DNA of 64,000 nt from contig NZ_PJJM01000088.1 of NCBI RefSeq assembly GCF_002929805.1, forward strand, positions 20,200 to 84,199, in the 5' to 3' direction. The position numbers and the translations under genes were made by a program. Within the stretch, counting starts at the first letter, position 1, and every line of letters starts with the position of its first letter. Below, piece by piece: positions 1 to 9,349 of this stretch. This DNA is from Cryobacterium sp. Y50. GTDB taxonomy: Bacteria; Actinomycetota; Actinomycetes; Actinomycetales; Microbacteriaceae. The notes under the pieces are model-generated. The model ran no database searches. It saw only the letters and a program-made list of their open reading frames with translations, and had not been told where the DNA came from.

Positions 1-1557
1 GGGAATGTCGATCCCCTCATTGAAAATGTCGACAGTGGCTATGTAGTCAAGCTCGCCGCGCTCGAGCATCTGCACGACCGCCTCTCGTTCGTCCACCGAG
101 TCGGACCCGCTCAGCGCGCGCGTTCGGAGATGCTTTCCATGAACCTCGCGCAAGTTGAGAAGTGCCGAAAGGGCCATCGCCTCATCGTTCCTGCTACAGA
201 AGATTAGGCCGCGTACCGGTGCGCCCGCGTGTCCATACTTTTCGATCGAGGCCACGAGGTAGTCAATGCGTTCAGAGGCGACAAGGTGCTTGAGGTCCGA
301 GAGCTTGTCTATTACCTCGCCGTCTTTGACGTAGTCGGTTACGCCGTAGTAGTGAAAGGGTGCCAGCATGTCTGCCTCTAGGGCCTTTTGCAATCGGATT
401 TCGTATGGCACATTGAAATCGAACAGCTCAAAGACGTTGAAATCGTCGGTTCGCTCGGGCGTCGCTGTCATTCCGAGCAAAAATTCTGGCTGGAGGTGTT
501 CGATCACACTCCGATAGCTCTCGGCGCCCGCCCGGTGGACCTCGTCGATCAGAACGTAGTCAAATGCATCGGGCTCAATCCCAGCGAGATTCGCCGGCCT
601 CGATAGGGATTGAATCGTAGCGAACACATAACGACGATCGAGTTCCCTTTTCGTTCCCACAAATTTGCCAAAGTCGCTGTCCGGAGCTCCCAAGACGCGC
701 TTGAATTCAAATATGGCACGGTCCAAGATCTGCTCACGATGCACCACGAACAACATCCGTTTCGGTGCGCATGCCCGCACGTCGAGCGCCGAGAGGATCG
801 TCTTTCCAGTTCCCGTCGCAGAAATAACAACCGCGCGTTTCTCCCCATTATCACGCAGTGCTGCAATCTCAGCGAGTGCTTCGACTTGCATTTCGTTGGG
901 CTGAATGACTCCGCTGACTGGCAGATCAGTCACCGGCTCAATCGGGCCGATTGCAGCTGACGATGCGCGTATGGGTGCGATCCACGTCAGCGCGTACGCG
1001 TCAATCCAGTCTTTGGTAAGGGGAATCGAGGCATCAATATGAACCTGCGCGGCGCGATTAAGCTGCTGGACGATGTCCCCGTTAGGCAGAGCCGAAAAGC
1101 GCAGATTCCACTCGTGGTTGTTCAGGAGTGCGCGATCCGTCAGGTTCGAGCTACCTACGATCGCCGTGGTACTCGCCTCCTGCTCAAAAATGTATCCCTT
1201 GGCATGAAAGCCGGCAGAGGAATCTGGGTGCACGAAAACGTTGATTCCATCGAGATTGACGAGTTCCCGAAAGGCTGCAGGCGAGTTGAATCCTAAGTAC
1301 GTGGATGTAATGATCGTGCCCGAACCTCGAAAATCGATAATTGCCTGCTTGAGCAGGGCTATCGCGCTTGGTGTGACGAAAGCCACACTAAAGATAAAGC
1401 GACGCGAGCGCTTTAGCTCTTCACGAATCGCTCGAAGCATCGTGTTGCCGGCCGAATTTGAGACGAGCGTCGGGTTAAAGACTTGATCGGCCTTTACTTG
1501 CGAGTTAAGAAATCCAAAGTTGTTGTCGATGGTCAGTTGACGGCTAGTCGCGCTCAC
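1..1557 (-). CDS. PLD-nuclease/SF2 helicase fusion (partial, runs off left edge)
   Basis: The minus-strand frame is open for 519 codons and continues past the window edge. From the N-terminus there is a PLD-like nuclease domain (HAK at residues 118-120, followed by the SSNLTD stretch near 136-141). A superfamily-2 helicase follows, with Walker A ATGTGKT at 247-253, Walker B DEVH at 338-341 and motif III TATP at 364-367; helicase domain 2 is reached at the edge (NEGIDIP). The GTG start overlaps the stop of the upstream Nudix gene by four bases (GTGA), which implies translational coupling. PLD-helicase fusions of this layout often carry a C-terminal DUF3427 domain, but that part lies outside the window. 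The protein probably acts on DNA, and a role in defence or repair is inferred from the domains and neighbours. The GTG start has no strong separate ribosome site, as expected for a coupled gene. Confidence 0.85.
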   Translation of the reverse strand, partial: MSATSRQLTIDNNFGFLNSQVKADQVFNPTLVSNSAGNTMLRAIREELKRSRRFIFSVAFVTPSAIALLKQAIIDFRGSGTIITSTYLGFNSPAAFRELVNLDGINVFVHPDSSAGFHAKGYIFEQEASTTAIVGSSNLTDRALLNNHEWNLRFSALPNGDIVQQLNRAAQVHIDASIPLTKDWIDAYALTWIAPIRASSAAIGPIEPVTDLPVSGVIQPNEMQVEALAEIAALRDNGEKRAVVISATGTGKTILSALDVRACAPKRMLFVVHREQILDRAIFEFKRVLGAPDSDFGKFVGTKRELDRRYVFATIQSLSRPANLAGIEPDAFDYVLIDEVHRAGAESYRSVIEHLQPEFLLGMTATPERTDDFNVFELFDFNVPYEIRLQKALEADMLAPFHYYGVTDYVKDGEVIDKLSDLKHLVASERIDYLVASIEKYGHAGAPVRGLIFCSRNDEAMALSALLNLREVHGKHLRTRALSGSDSVDEREAVVQMLERGELDYIATVDIFNEGIDIP

Positions 1558-1952
1558 TCGCGAAAGTCTTTCATTACCTGCACGACTGCCGGAATGTCAG
1601 CAGGTGCCCAATCAAGCTGGTCCAGATCGGCAGCCTGAACCCACCGAATTTCTGAGTGCTCGGTAAGTCGAGGCTCTTCGCCGGTTAGGGAGCAGTAGTA
1701 AGTCGTCAAGATAACGATCCCGAAGTCGTACTCGTGCTCGGTGGTTTCGATGCGCGCTCCGATCTCTGCTGCACAGAGCAACTCTTCTTCGAGTTCGCGG
1801 AGCAAAGCCTGCTCGGGTGATTCGTTCGCCTCTATCTTGCCCCCGGGAAACTCCCACATATCGGGTAGGGACATTGTCGAACTACGACGTGCTGCGAGAA
1901 TTGTCTGGCCTCGAGTGAGGACGGCGCCGACGACATTGATTCTCTTCTTCAC
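1554..1952 (-). CDS. MutT-type Nudix hydrolase (8-oxo-dGTP diphosphatase-like)
   Basis: This 132-residue protein carries a full Nudix box (GG-KIEANESPEQALLRELEEEL), which binds the divalent metal that hydrolyses a nucleoside diphosphate linked to another moiety. Length and the KRINVVGAVL N-terminus fit the MutT family, whose classical role is to clear oxidised dGTP. I chose the GTG at 1952 because a GGAG lies about eight bases upstream; an ATG at 2021 would add 23 poorly conserved residues. The stop overlaps the GTG of the PLD-helicase gene, so the two proteins are made together. In that context the Nudix enzyme may process a nucleotide signal or modified nucleotide for the helicase rather than do housekeeping; this is inference. 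Confidence 0.85.
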   Translation of the reverse strand: MKKRINVVGAVLTRGQTILAARRSSTMSLPDMWEFPGGKIEANESPEQALLRELEEELLCAAEIGARIETTEHEYDFGIVILTTYYCSLTGEEPRLTEHSEIRWVQAADLDQLDWAPADIPAVVQVMKDFRE

Positions 1953-2037
1953 AGGTGAACTCCGATGCCTAGCCGTCAATCCGTAACGCCAGCTTAGCCA
2001 GCGCGGTCCGCTGGTGATCAAAGCAGCCGCAGGAGCT

Positions 2038-2772
2038 TCAAAGACCGCCGATGACTCCGAGGACCAACTTGTTGTAAAGAGGCAAGCCCACGAACACCCC
2101 GAGTGTCGCAGCTAACGCGAAACTGAGCAGGGTCCATGAGACTCGCCGCACGCGCGCTGTCTTTACATGGCTGTCGATTACAGCGAATTTCGCCATCAGA
2201 CTCGGAGTCGGTAGCGATGTGAGTGCAGTCCAAGTCGCTGACGCGTCAACTATCGCTGCAAGCTCAACCAGATCGCCTTCGACGAGAGAAACTGGTTGTT
2301 TTAGAAGCCAACGGCGCAAACCGACCGCATCCATCACAGTGACGATGGCGGGCCTCTTCTTGATCGTGATCGGCCCGGGGCTGACCAGCGCGATCACGGC
2401 CTGCGCTGCCGGGAGCTGAGGCATCCGCTCTCGCAGCATTTTGGTGACGCGGGTGGCTTCAAATATGGAGTTGCGAAGGTAGGGCTGTTTCTGTCCATTG
2501 ACCATAATCGTCCGCTCGGCGACCCAGATCTTTTTGCCGCGGTGATGTTTGGTGTTGATGGTGCAAATTCCGCCGGGGCCCACTACGAGGTGGTCGATGG
2601 CGGCGCCGGCTTTGCCGATCGGGAGGGCGTGGAAGACTCGCCACTCGGGCGGGAGCCGGCGGAGAATCCTGCCAACCTTGATCTCGCCCTGGGCACCGCG
2701 GTACCAGGCGAGGCTGTCGGCGGCCAGCGGGGAGATTCCCCAGAACCGGGCGAAACGTGTGCGCGCTGGCAC
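2038..2772 (-). CDS. NERD-domain protein with C-terminal membrane segment
   Basis: The 244-residue product has a nuclease-related (NERD) domain in its first half. An ID-HLVVGPGGICTINTKHH stretch near residues 60-77 resembles the conserved Asp and the K-x-H/K core of restriction-endonuclease-like folds, and NGQKQPYLRNSI follows. The C-terminal 35 residues are hydrophobic (SFALAATLGVFVGLPLYNKLVLGVIGGL region), so the nuclease-like domain is probably membrane-anchored. The start is GTG at 2772; an in-frame stop lies about 24 bases upstream, so the reading frame cannot extend far. Its 5' end abuts a remnant of a Phd antitoxin in another frame. Family function is poorly known. A diverged piece of what appears to be the same gene lies at 9350-9431 beyond the defence-like operon. 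Confidence 0.8.
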   Translation of the reverse strand: MPARTRFARFWGISPLAADSLAWYRGAQGEIKVGRILRRLPPEWRVFHALPIGKAGAAIDHLVVGPGGICTINTKHHRGKKIWVAERTIMVNGQKQPYLRNSIFEATRVTKMLRERMPQLPAAQAVIALVSPGPITIKKRPAIVTVMDAVGLRRWLLKQPVSLVEGDLVELAAIVDASATWTALTSLPTPSLMAKFAVIDSHVKTARVRRVSWTLLSFALAATLGVFVGLPLYNKLVLGVIGGL

Positions 2773-2782
2773 CGACAGGTGA

Positions 2783-2858
2783 TGACCACGCCGTCATGGG
2801 TCGCCTCGACGCTGTCGACAAGAGTGGAGAGTTTGTCCTTCGCTTCACTCACTGCCAT
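2783..2858 (-). pseudogene. Phd/YefM antitoxin N-terminal remnant
   Basis: The first 25 codons from the ATG at 2858 read MAVSEAKDKLSTLVDSVEAT followed by HDGVVIT, a recognisable Phd/YefM antitoxin N-terminus (DNA-binding half). After VVIT the frame continues into unrelated sequence that is antisense or out of frame within the NERD gene, so the antitoxin is cut off by a junction near 2783. No toxin gene is next to it. This looks like the scar of a recombination that joined the NERD gene to a former toxin-antitoxin locus. The similarity call is from memory of the family and short. Confidence 0.55.
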
Positions 2859-3213
2859 GGTTTGCAGGGGACGATTCTAGCCTGACCGCGAATGTAGCCG
2901 GGTGAGCATCGTCTATCGAAGCAGCTTCTCGCGATCCGTTTCGCCGCGGTCGAAGATACTGCTGTCGCGATCGAGCACTGCCGAAAGGGCCGCCAGGCTG
3001 GCTCCGGCGTTACTCCGCTCGAATTTATCGTCCCGTTCCAAGGAAGGGCCAACGCCCGCGCCGGGATTTCGCTGCTGGAGCTGCGCAGGTGCAGTGCCGC
3101 CAGCAGGTGTGGGCCGTCCAGGTGGGAGAGCGTATAGACTTCTGCGGTCCCAAACGAGCCTCCGTCGACGCGTAGTCTGACTTTATACACGGCCGTGGTC
3201 ACAGGGGGAAGTA
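2859..3213. other. Intergenic stretch, no gene recognised; promoter side of the DUF6361 operon
   Basis: About 355 bases lie between the antitoxin remnant and the DUF6361 operon. Several frames are open here on both strands, but none gives a protein I recognise and none has a clear ribosome site. The base composition is similar to coding DNA, so this may be a decayed gene. An AGGGGGAA ribosome site at about 3203-3210 serves the next gene. I cannot place a promoter with confidence. Confidence 0.5.
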
Positions 3214-4416
3214 ATGCCATCACTCGTTGCATGGCTCGATGCATCGAGCGAAGACCAGCGTCGCATGCGGGAAATCGTCAACCTCTTCAGCGAGCGCGAT
3301 AGCCGCGACGAGCTCGGGTTCGGTCAGGTTCGAGACGCACTAAGCGATTCCCTCTTTCCTGGCACGTCGACGCTGCTCACCCGTGCCCGCTACATGCTCC
3401 TCATACCCTGGTGCTTCACTGCGGCACAGTCGACCGGTCGGTCCGCGGATGACATCAGCGTTGCCGTCACCGCCAACGAGCGCGACTTGATCTTGGCGCT
3501 CAGGACGGGCGGCGACGAGCAGGGGCTGCTCGGAAGGGTGGCTGGCGCGAATCTCAAGACTCTGCCGTCTAGCGTGTACTGGGCGGCGCTTCGCAAGTAC
3601 GGCATTCTCAGCTCGCCGTCGATGGACCGCCAAGACGCGATCGCCTTTGATTCGGCGAGCTCGGTGAGCGACGGGGAGATCGACAACGACCGGATCGGCG
3701 CCTGGTCTCCGACCCTTCCCGTAGCGCCGAAGGGATTCCCGTCTGAATCAGCGGGCAATTTCGATCTGTCGCCGTCAGAGGCGAACTGGCTGCGCGACCG
3801 CATGGCCGAAGGCAGCGAAGGAACGCTTCTTGGCCATCTGGTGGAATATCGACCCGAGGCTGCGAGCATCACCCCCTGGGACGATCCAACTTCACGTGAA
3901 GTGACCGGTGCCCCGCAACAGGTCTTGCAACACGCCAAGCTGTTTTCGTTCGCAGCGCACGGCGCGGCCCTGCTCTACAACCTGATGCTGGCCGAACAGT
4001 ACGAATGCGCCGGGTACAACCAGATCGTTGCGCCGGTGGACCGATACAGCGACAAGCTCAGGGAATGGCAGCAGGAACGTGATCTCCTTGCCGATGAACT
4101 GAGCTCGTGGGACCGAACCGACTTCTGGACCAACATCGACGCGGGAAGCGGCTCGGTGGCGCCGCGATCACGAATGTTCGTCAATGACTGGTTGGATGCG
4201 TCGCTCGTCCTGGACACTCACGACCTCTCCGGTGGTCGAGACATGATTCGGTCCCGCGAGCGCCAGCACAAAGGCGCCCAGTCACGGCTCACCAATCACA
4301 AGCTTCTGCAGTCCTGGCAAGGGGCATCCGGAGCGGGCCGATTAGCGTTTCGCTGGCCCCAGGTAAATCGGATTCTCACCGACCTGCACGACGGATTGGA
4401 ACGAACGGATGCTTGA
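3214..4416 (+). CDS. DUF6361 family protein
   Basis: This 400-residue protein begins with a segment typical of DUF6361: WLDASSEDQRRM, then DELGFGQVRDALSDSLFPGT, then TRARYMLLIPWCF at about residues 8-70. No catalytic motif is obvious and there is no signal peptide or membrane segment. The start ATG follows an AGGGGGAA ribosome site by a few bases. The gene leads a three-gene operon: its stop overlaps the next start by eight bases. I know DUF6361 genes as neighbours of PLD-domain and helicase genes, which suggests a shared DNA-processing or defence role, but the biochemical function is unknown to me. Family assignment is confident; function is inference. Confidence 0.8.
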   Translation: MPSLVAWLDASSEDQRRMREIVNLFSERDSRDELGFGQVRDALSDSLFPGTSTLLTRARYMLLIPWCFTAAQSTGRSADDISVAVTANERDLILALRTGGDEQGLLGRVAGANLKTLPSSVYWAALRKYGILSSPSMDRQDAIAFDSASSVSDGEIDNDRIGAWSPTLPVAPKGFPSESAGNFDLSPSEANWLRDRMAEGSEGTLLGHLVEYRPEAASITPWDDPTSREVTGAPQQVLQHAKLFSFAAHGAALLYNLMLAEQYECAGYNQIVAPVDRYSDKLREWQQERDLLADELSSWDRTDFWTNIDAGSGSVAPRSRMFVNDWLDASLVLDTHDLSGGRDMIRSRERQHKGAQSRLTNHKLLQSWQGASGAGRLAFRWPQVNRILTDLHDGLERTDA

Positions 4417-6164
4417 ACCCGACGCGCGCGCCGCCCTCACTGAGCAGCTCCGCCCACCCGCCGGGTATGAGCTGCTCCACGCTGTCGGTACCACGTTCAC
4501 GCTCGACCTCACCAGTGCTCTGGCCAGCCCCCTGTCGTTTGCGGCGCACCGTGTGCGCGAGAGCGACGATCCCATTGCAATTCTCGACGCGGTGCGGCGA
4601 GCCGCCGATCGGGTAGATATCTTTGCCCAGGCCGGCCAGATCGTCGCCCCCCGACAGGCCTCTGATCTAGTCGCCTTCCTCGAGCCGATGCTGCATCCGG
4701 TCACCGCACGGTGCCCCGGTGGGCTCTTCCACCCGAAAGTGTGGATTCTTGAGTATGGCCGCGGCAGCGACCGCGCGTACCGGCTGCTGTGCTCGAGTAG
4801 AAACCTCACCGCTGACCGCAGCTGGGACATGGTCGTGCGCCTCGCACGGTACCCCCACCAACGTAGATCAGCCGGCGAGTGCCCCGGCACGCGACTTCCT
4901 TACCGCGCTCCCCCGGCTTGCTGTCACTCCCTTGACTGAAAACCGAACGCTCCACATAGCGGACTTAGCGCACCGCGTCAGCCGCGTGCGCTGGGAGGCC
5001 CCTGGTGACGTGCGCGAGGTCGTGCTGCATGCCCTGGGCATCGGGCGCCCGACGACGGCAGACTTCGACGGTAAGCGCCACCTGATTGTTTCGCCGTTCC
5101 TGTCCGATGACGGCATCGCCCGGCTCGCCCCCGCCAGATCGACCAAGGTGCACGTCGTCTCCCGAGCAGAAAGCCTGGACCGACTCCGGCCGGAGACGCT
5201 GAAGCGGATCGTCCCCTATGTGCTCGACGACGCGGCCCGCGACACGGCAGAGGTCGACGGTGACCCACTCGAAGGCCTGCACGCCAAGACGTTCGTTCTC
5301 GACAGACGCGACGGGTCCCACGTCTTTATCGGGTCCGCGAATGCGACCAACGCTGCTTTCACGCAGAACGTCGAGTTCATGATCGAGTTGATCGGCCCCC
5401 TGCCCCGCATCGGCGTCGAGGCCGTCTTCGGCGAGAAATCGGCTCTGTTCCAACTGGTCGTGCCGTATCCGGCCACCGGCGGCGTAGAGCACAGCGACGA
5501 CGACAAGGCTGATCATGCGTTGGAGTCGGCGATCCGGTCTCTCGCCACCTCGCGCCTGCGCAATACTGTGGTCGCATGCGACGAGTCGAACTTCGACATC
5601 CTCGTCGAGTCGCTCGATTCGACGCACCCACCGGCCGATCTCCAAATTTACGTACGTTTGCTGACGAGGCCGGGGAATTCGCATCCACTCCCGGTGGTCA
5701 CTGGCGAGAGCGTACGGTTCGAGGCCATGCCGCTTACCGACGTGACCCCGTTTCTTGTGATTCGAGTCGTCGACACCCGCGGCGAAGAGCGCAGCACCGT
5801 CGTGCGGGTCGAGCTCGTCGGCGATCTCCCTGGGCGGCGGGACGCCGTGCTCGCGCGGCAGATCGACACTCCGGAGAAGTTCCTTCGCTTCTTGATGCTG
5901 CTGCTCGCCCAGGACAGCGATGATGGGGCGCTTTTCACTGCGGGTGGCGGGGGTAGTTTCGGTGACTGGGGCGCCGACGGTGTCGGTCTCTTCGAGGCGC
6001 TGGTGCGCTCGGTGGGCGCTCGCAACTCCGGACTTGACGACCTCGGTCATCTGATCGAGCGCCTCCAAGCGGATGCCGCGGCGACCGTTCTTCCCGCGGG
6101 TTTCGACGAACTCTGGGCTTCTGTCTGGTCGGCACATCTCACTTTGCAGGGCGCCCGGCTGTGA
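4409..6164 (+). pseudogene. PLD-family nuclease-like protein, frameshifted as sequenced
   Basis: The gene is split over two frames. The first frame, from ATG 4409, runs through an HPKVWILEYG motif (first HxK, about residue 107) and SSRNLTADRSWDMVVRL, then becomes nonsense. The second frame is sensible from about 4846 (GTPTNVDQPASAPARDF), carries a second HxK at LHAKTFVLDR with GSANATNAAF, and ends at 6164. Joining them needs removal of one base near 4840-4848 and gives a protein of about 584 residues with two HKD half-sites, the arrangement of a phospholipase D-type nuclease. The stop overlaps the helicase GTG by four bases. The frameshift may be a sequencing error, a natural mutation, or programmed; a simple slippery heptamer is not evident. 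Confidence 0.8.
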
Positions 6165-9100
6165 CTGTGTTCAATGCTGAGGCTGTGCTCAGCGAGCTCA
6201 AAGGATTTCAGCGCGACGCCGTCGACCACGTCATTCATCGGTTCTATGGTTCTGCCGATGCGAGCCGCCGATTTCTCGTCGCCGACGAGACGGGGCTTGG
6301 TAAGAGCGTGGTGGCTCGCGGTGTGATTGCGCGAACCATCGAACAGCTACAACACGATGACACCGTCGACCGGATTGACGTGGTCTATATCTGTTCGAAT
6401 ACTGACCTGGCACAGCAGAATCTTCAGCGGCTCAACGTGACCGGCAACCCGCATCTCGCGTTCACCAGTCGGCTGACGCTGCTGGCTTTGGAGTCCCGAC
6501 GTCTCGGCGGTACCGCGATCGACGGCAAGGTTGTGAATCTGGTGTCGTTCACTCCGGGAACGTCCTTCAACAACTCAAGTTGGCGCACCGGGTCGAAGGA
6601 AGAGCGTGCCCTGCTGCATGTGATTCTGAACGATGAGCTGCAGCACAATCTCGCTCAGAGTCACGCCTCACGGCTCTTCTTTCAAGGCACGGTGCGCACG
6701 GAGAAATCGTTCTCATACTGCGTGGAGTGGATCCGACGAGTGCTCGACGGCCCGGTTCACGAGCCGATCCTCACTGCGTTTCGCAGTAACGCGTCCAGCC
6801 TCGGCTTGCTAGCTCGGTACCAGCGCATCGTCGACGACATCGTGCAGAACGGGCTGCCGACGGAGATGAACGTCATCAAGGAAATCACCGCTGAGCTACG
6901 GGGGGCTCTTGCGCGTGCCAGTGTTGAGACACTGGAGCCCGACCTCGTCATTCTTGATGAGTTTCAGCGCTTCAGCCACTTGCTCGATCCGGAGACGGGA
7001 GGCGACGCCGCCGAGCTTGCGCATCACCTTTTTGACTACGGCCAAGCCAAGGTCCTGTTGTTGTCGGCGACGCCGTATAAGGCGTACACAGCCCCAACAG
7101 ATGACTCCGACGACGACCACTACACCGATTTCATTGCCGTCCTGAGCTTTCTCGCGGGAGGAGCGACGGCGGATCTGTCCGAGGTGAAACGGCTCTTCGA
7201 AGAATATCGTGCCGGCATTGCGGCAGGCGCGTTGGTGGCGGACATCGCGGCATCCCTGCGCATTCGCCTACTGCGCTGGATGAGTCGTACCGAACGTCCG
7301 CAGCTCGGCGCTGACGGAATGCTGCGGGAGCGCCACATTACCTCGGCGTTGCCGTCGCCGGCGAACCTCATCGGCTTCGCCGGGCTGCAGCGTCTGGCCC
7401 AGGAGCTCGACGCGCCGATCTCCGTTGAGTATTGGAAGTCGATCCCCTATTTCGGCAACTTCATGGAGAACTACCAGGTCTCCAGGGCGCTCGACAAACG
7501 ACTCGAGGACGCGGAATCTGCACAAGCGATCGAGCCCTATTTGGCGGGTTTGGATACGCTCGATGCCGAGGCATTGTGCTCTTACGAGCCCGTCCGGATT
7601 GGGTACGGACACATAGGTAGCCTCGCTGAGGACATGCTCGAGTCCGGGCTGTGGAAGCTGCTGTGGCTGCCTCCGTCGATGCCGTACTTTGAGCCGGGCG
7701 GGCCCTTCGCAGAGCGTGGTGTCGTGTCGGCCACAAAACGGCTCGTGTTCTCGACGTGGACTGCGACACCTACAGCGATTGCGAGTTTGCTCAGCTACGA
7801 AGCGGAACGACTGACAGCGTTCGGTTCGACCCGCCTGACCCGAAACACGGCCGAGGCACGCAAGAATCTGGCGTCCCGTCTCAACTGGGCGACCGTGGAT
7901 GGGAGGGCCAACGCCATGTCGACGCTGGCACTTTTTTGGCCCCACCCCGCGCTCGCACTGCAGGCCGACCCGCTGGATGTCGCTCGTCGCCATGCCGGGA
8001 TGCCGGTGCGAGTGCCAGCGCTTGCTGCGGAAGCTGATGTGCAGGCCTCCTTTGACGGCGAGGCGGTCGCTGGTCAGGCTTGGCAGGCGTATTTCAGCAC
8101 GCCTGGCATGGTGCCGACCGGCCTGACTGCTGCTCGCGTGACGTCCGCCATGGAGAGTCGCGGAGCTGAGCTGCCTGACGATGAATCACAAACGAGCGCA
8201 GGCCTACGCATCCACGTCGATGCAGCGTTCGATGCCGGTCAGGCCGGAGATGACGTGTCGCACGAGCATTTGGCGCGACTCGCGCTTCATTCCCCGGGCA
8301 ACATCGCCTATCGGGCGCTGTCCAGGCTCCGGACCATAGCGGATGCCACCACCGACGCAGGATTGTGGAGTGCTGCAGCGCTGCTGTCGAACGGACTCCG
8401 AAGTCTGTTCAACCGACTGGAGACCACGCTGCTGCTCGATCAGCTCTACTCGACCGGGGAGGCCTACTGGCTCGTCGTGCTCCGGTATTGCGCGGACGGC
8501 AACCTGCAGGCATCCATGGATGAGTACCTATTCCAGCTGCGCAGCGAAACCGGGGGCACTGCCCTCACCGACGAAGTACTCCTCCAGCTCGCCGGGCGCG
8601 CTTACGACGCAGTTACATTGCGGCCGTCTACCTACCGCGCTCGAGATCTCGCGGACCCCACCACCAGTATCCCCTTCACAGCCCGATTTGCCCTGCGGTA
8701 CGGAGGCAAGCAACAGGAGACCGAAAGTGCTCGCCAGCCGGAGATTCGAAACGCCTTCAACAGCCCATTCTGGCCGTTCGTGTTGGCGTCCACCAGCGTC
8801 GGCCAAGAGGGCATCGACTTTCACTGGTGGAGCCATGAAGTGCTGCACTGGAACCTGCCGTCGAACCCGGTGGACTTCGAACAACGCGAAGGCCGCGTCA
8901 ACCGCTTCGCCGGCCACGCAGTGCGCAAGAACATTGCAGCCGAGCACTGGCGGGATGTTGTTGCGTCAAGCGAGTCAAACCCCTGGAAGGTTGCATTTGA
9001 CGCCGCCCAGACGGCTCACCCCGAACTCGGGGAGTTCGCCCCGTACTGGCTCTACCCCGGTGCGTCCAAGGTGGAGCGGCAGATCATCACCTATCCCCTC

Positions 9101-9268
9101 AGCCGCGATATCGAGAAGGTCGAGCGCCTCAAGGACGCACTAACTCTGTACCGGCTCACTCTCGGACAGCCCCGCCAGCAGGACATGCTCGAGATGATGC
9201 AGCGGCGTGGGGTCAACCCGTCGCAGGTCGCGAAACTGGACTTGAGCCCTCCAGTGCGGGATCGCTGA
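6161..9268 (+). CDS. Large DEAD/DEAH-type helicase of the DUF6361-PLD operon
   Basis: This 1035-residue ATPase has a Q-like FQRDAV near residue 16, Walker A ADETGLGKSV (41-50), Walker B DEFQ near 263-266, motif III LLSATPYKAY near 300, and a helicase motif VI QREGRVNRFAGH near residue 907. The roughly 600-residue stretch between the SATP and QREGR motifs is unusually long for an SF2 enzyme and likely carries an insertion domain. The DEFQ box replaces the usual DEAH. The GTG start overlaps the PLD gene stop (GTGA), giving a three-gene coupled operon. It should be cytoplasmic and act on nucleic acid with the PLD partner. A defence role is inferred from architecture and from the neighbouring PLD-helicase/Nudix pair; it does not match the DUF1998 helicases of DISARM that I know. 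Confidence 0.85.
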   Translation: MTVFNAEAVLSELKGFQRDAVDHVIHRFYGSADASRRFLVADETGLGKSVVARGVIARTIEQLQHDDTVDRIDVVYICSNTDLAQQNLQRLNVTGNPHLAFTSRLTLLALESRRLGGTAIDGKVVNLVSFTPGTSFNNSSWRTGSKEERALLHVILNDELQHNLAQSHASRLFFQGTVRTEKSFSYCVEWIRRVLDGPVHEPILTAFRSNASSLGLLARYQRIVDDIVQNGLPTEMNVIKEITAELRGALARASVETLEPDLVILDEFQRFSHLLDPETGGDAAELAHHLFDYGQAKVLLLSATPYKAYTAPTDDSDDDHYTDFIAVLSFLAGGATADLSEVKRLFEEYRAGIAAGALVADIAASLRIRLLRWMSRTERPQLGADGMLRERHITSALPSPANLIGFAGLQRLAQELDAPISVEYWKSIPYFGNFMENYQVSRALDKRLEDAESAQAIEPYLAGLDTLDAEALCSYEPVRIGYGHIGSLAEDMLESGLWKLLWLPPSMPYFEPGGPFAERGVVSATKRLVFSTWTATPTAIASLLSYEAERLTAFGSTRLTRNTAEARKNLASRLNWATVDGRANAMSTLALFWPHPALALQADPLDVARRHAGMPVRVPALAAEADVQASFDGEAVAGQAWQAYFSTPGMVPTGLTAARVTSAMESRGAELPDDESQTSAGLRIHVDAAFDAGQAGDDVSHEHLARLALHSPGNIAYRALSRLRTIADATTDAGLWSAAALLSNGLRSLFNRLETTLLLDQLYSTGEAYWLVVLRYCADGNLQASMDEYLFQLRSETGGTALTDEVLLQLAGRAYDAVTLRPSTYRARDLADPTTSIPFTARFALRYGGKQQETESARQPEIRNAFNSPFWPFVLASTSVGQEGIDFHWWSHEVLHWNLPSNPVDFEQREGRVNRFAGHAVRKNIAAEHWRDVVASSESNPWKVAFDAAQTAHPELGEFAPYWLYPGASKVERQIITYPLSRDIEKVERLKDALTLYRLTLGQPRQQDMLEMMQRRGVNPSQVAKLDLSPPVRDR

Positions 9269-9349
9269 CCTGAAGGCGCGGCGTCGGTTCGGTCAGGCCT
9301 CGAGAGGTTTTTCGACACTTTGGTTCTGCCAGCTGCCATAGCTGACGTC

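Noticed and set aside
4965..6137. A 390-codon minus-strand frame over the PLD gene
   Set aside because: Typical GC-rich antisense frame without motifs; the plus strand carries a recognisable PLD domain.
3214..9268. Assignment as the DISARM system
   Set aside because: A PLD protein and a helicase are present, but there is no DUF1998 protein or methylase that I can see, and the first gene is DUF6361.
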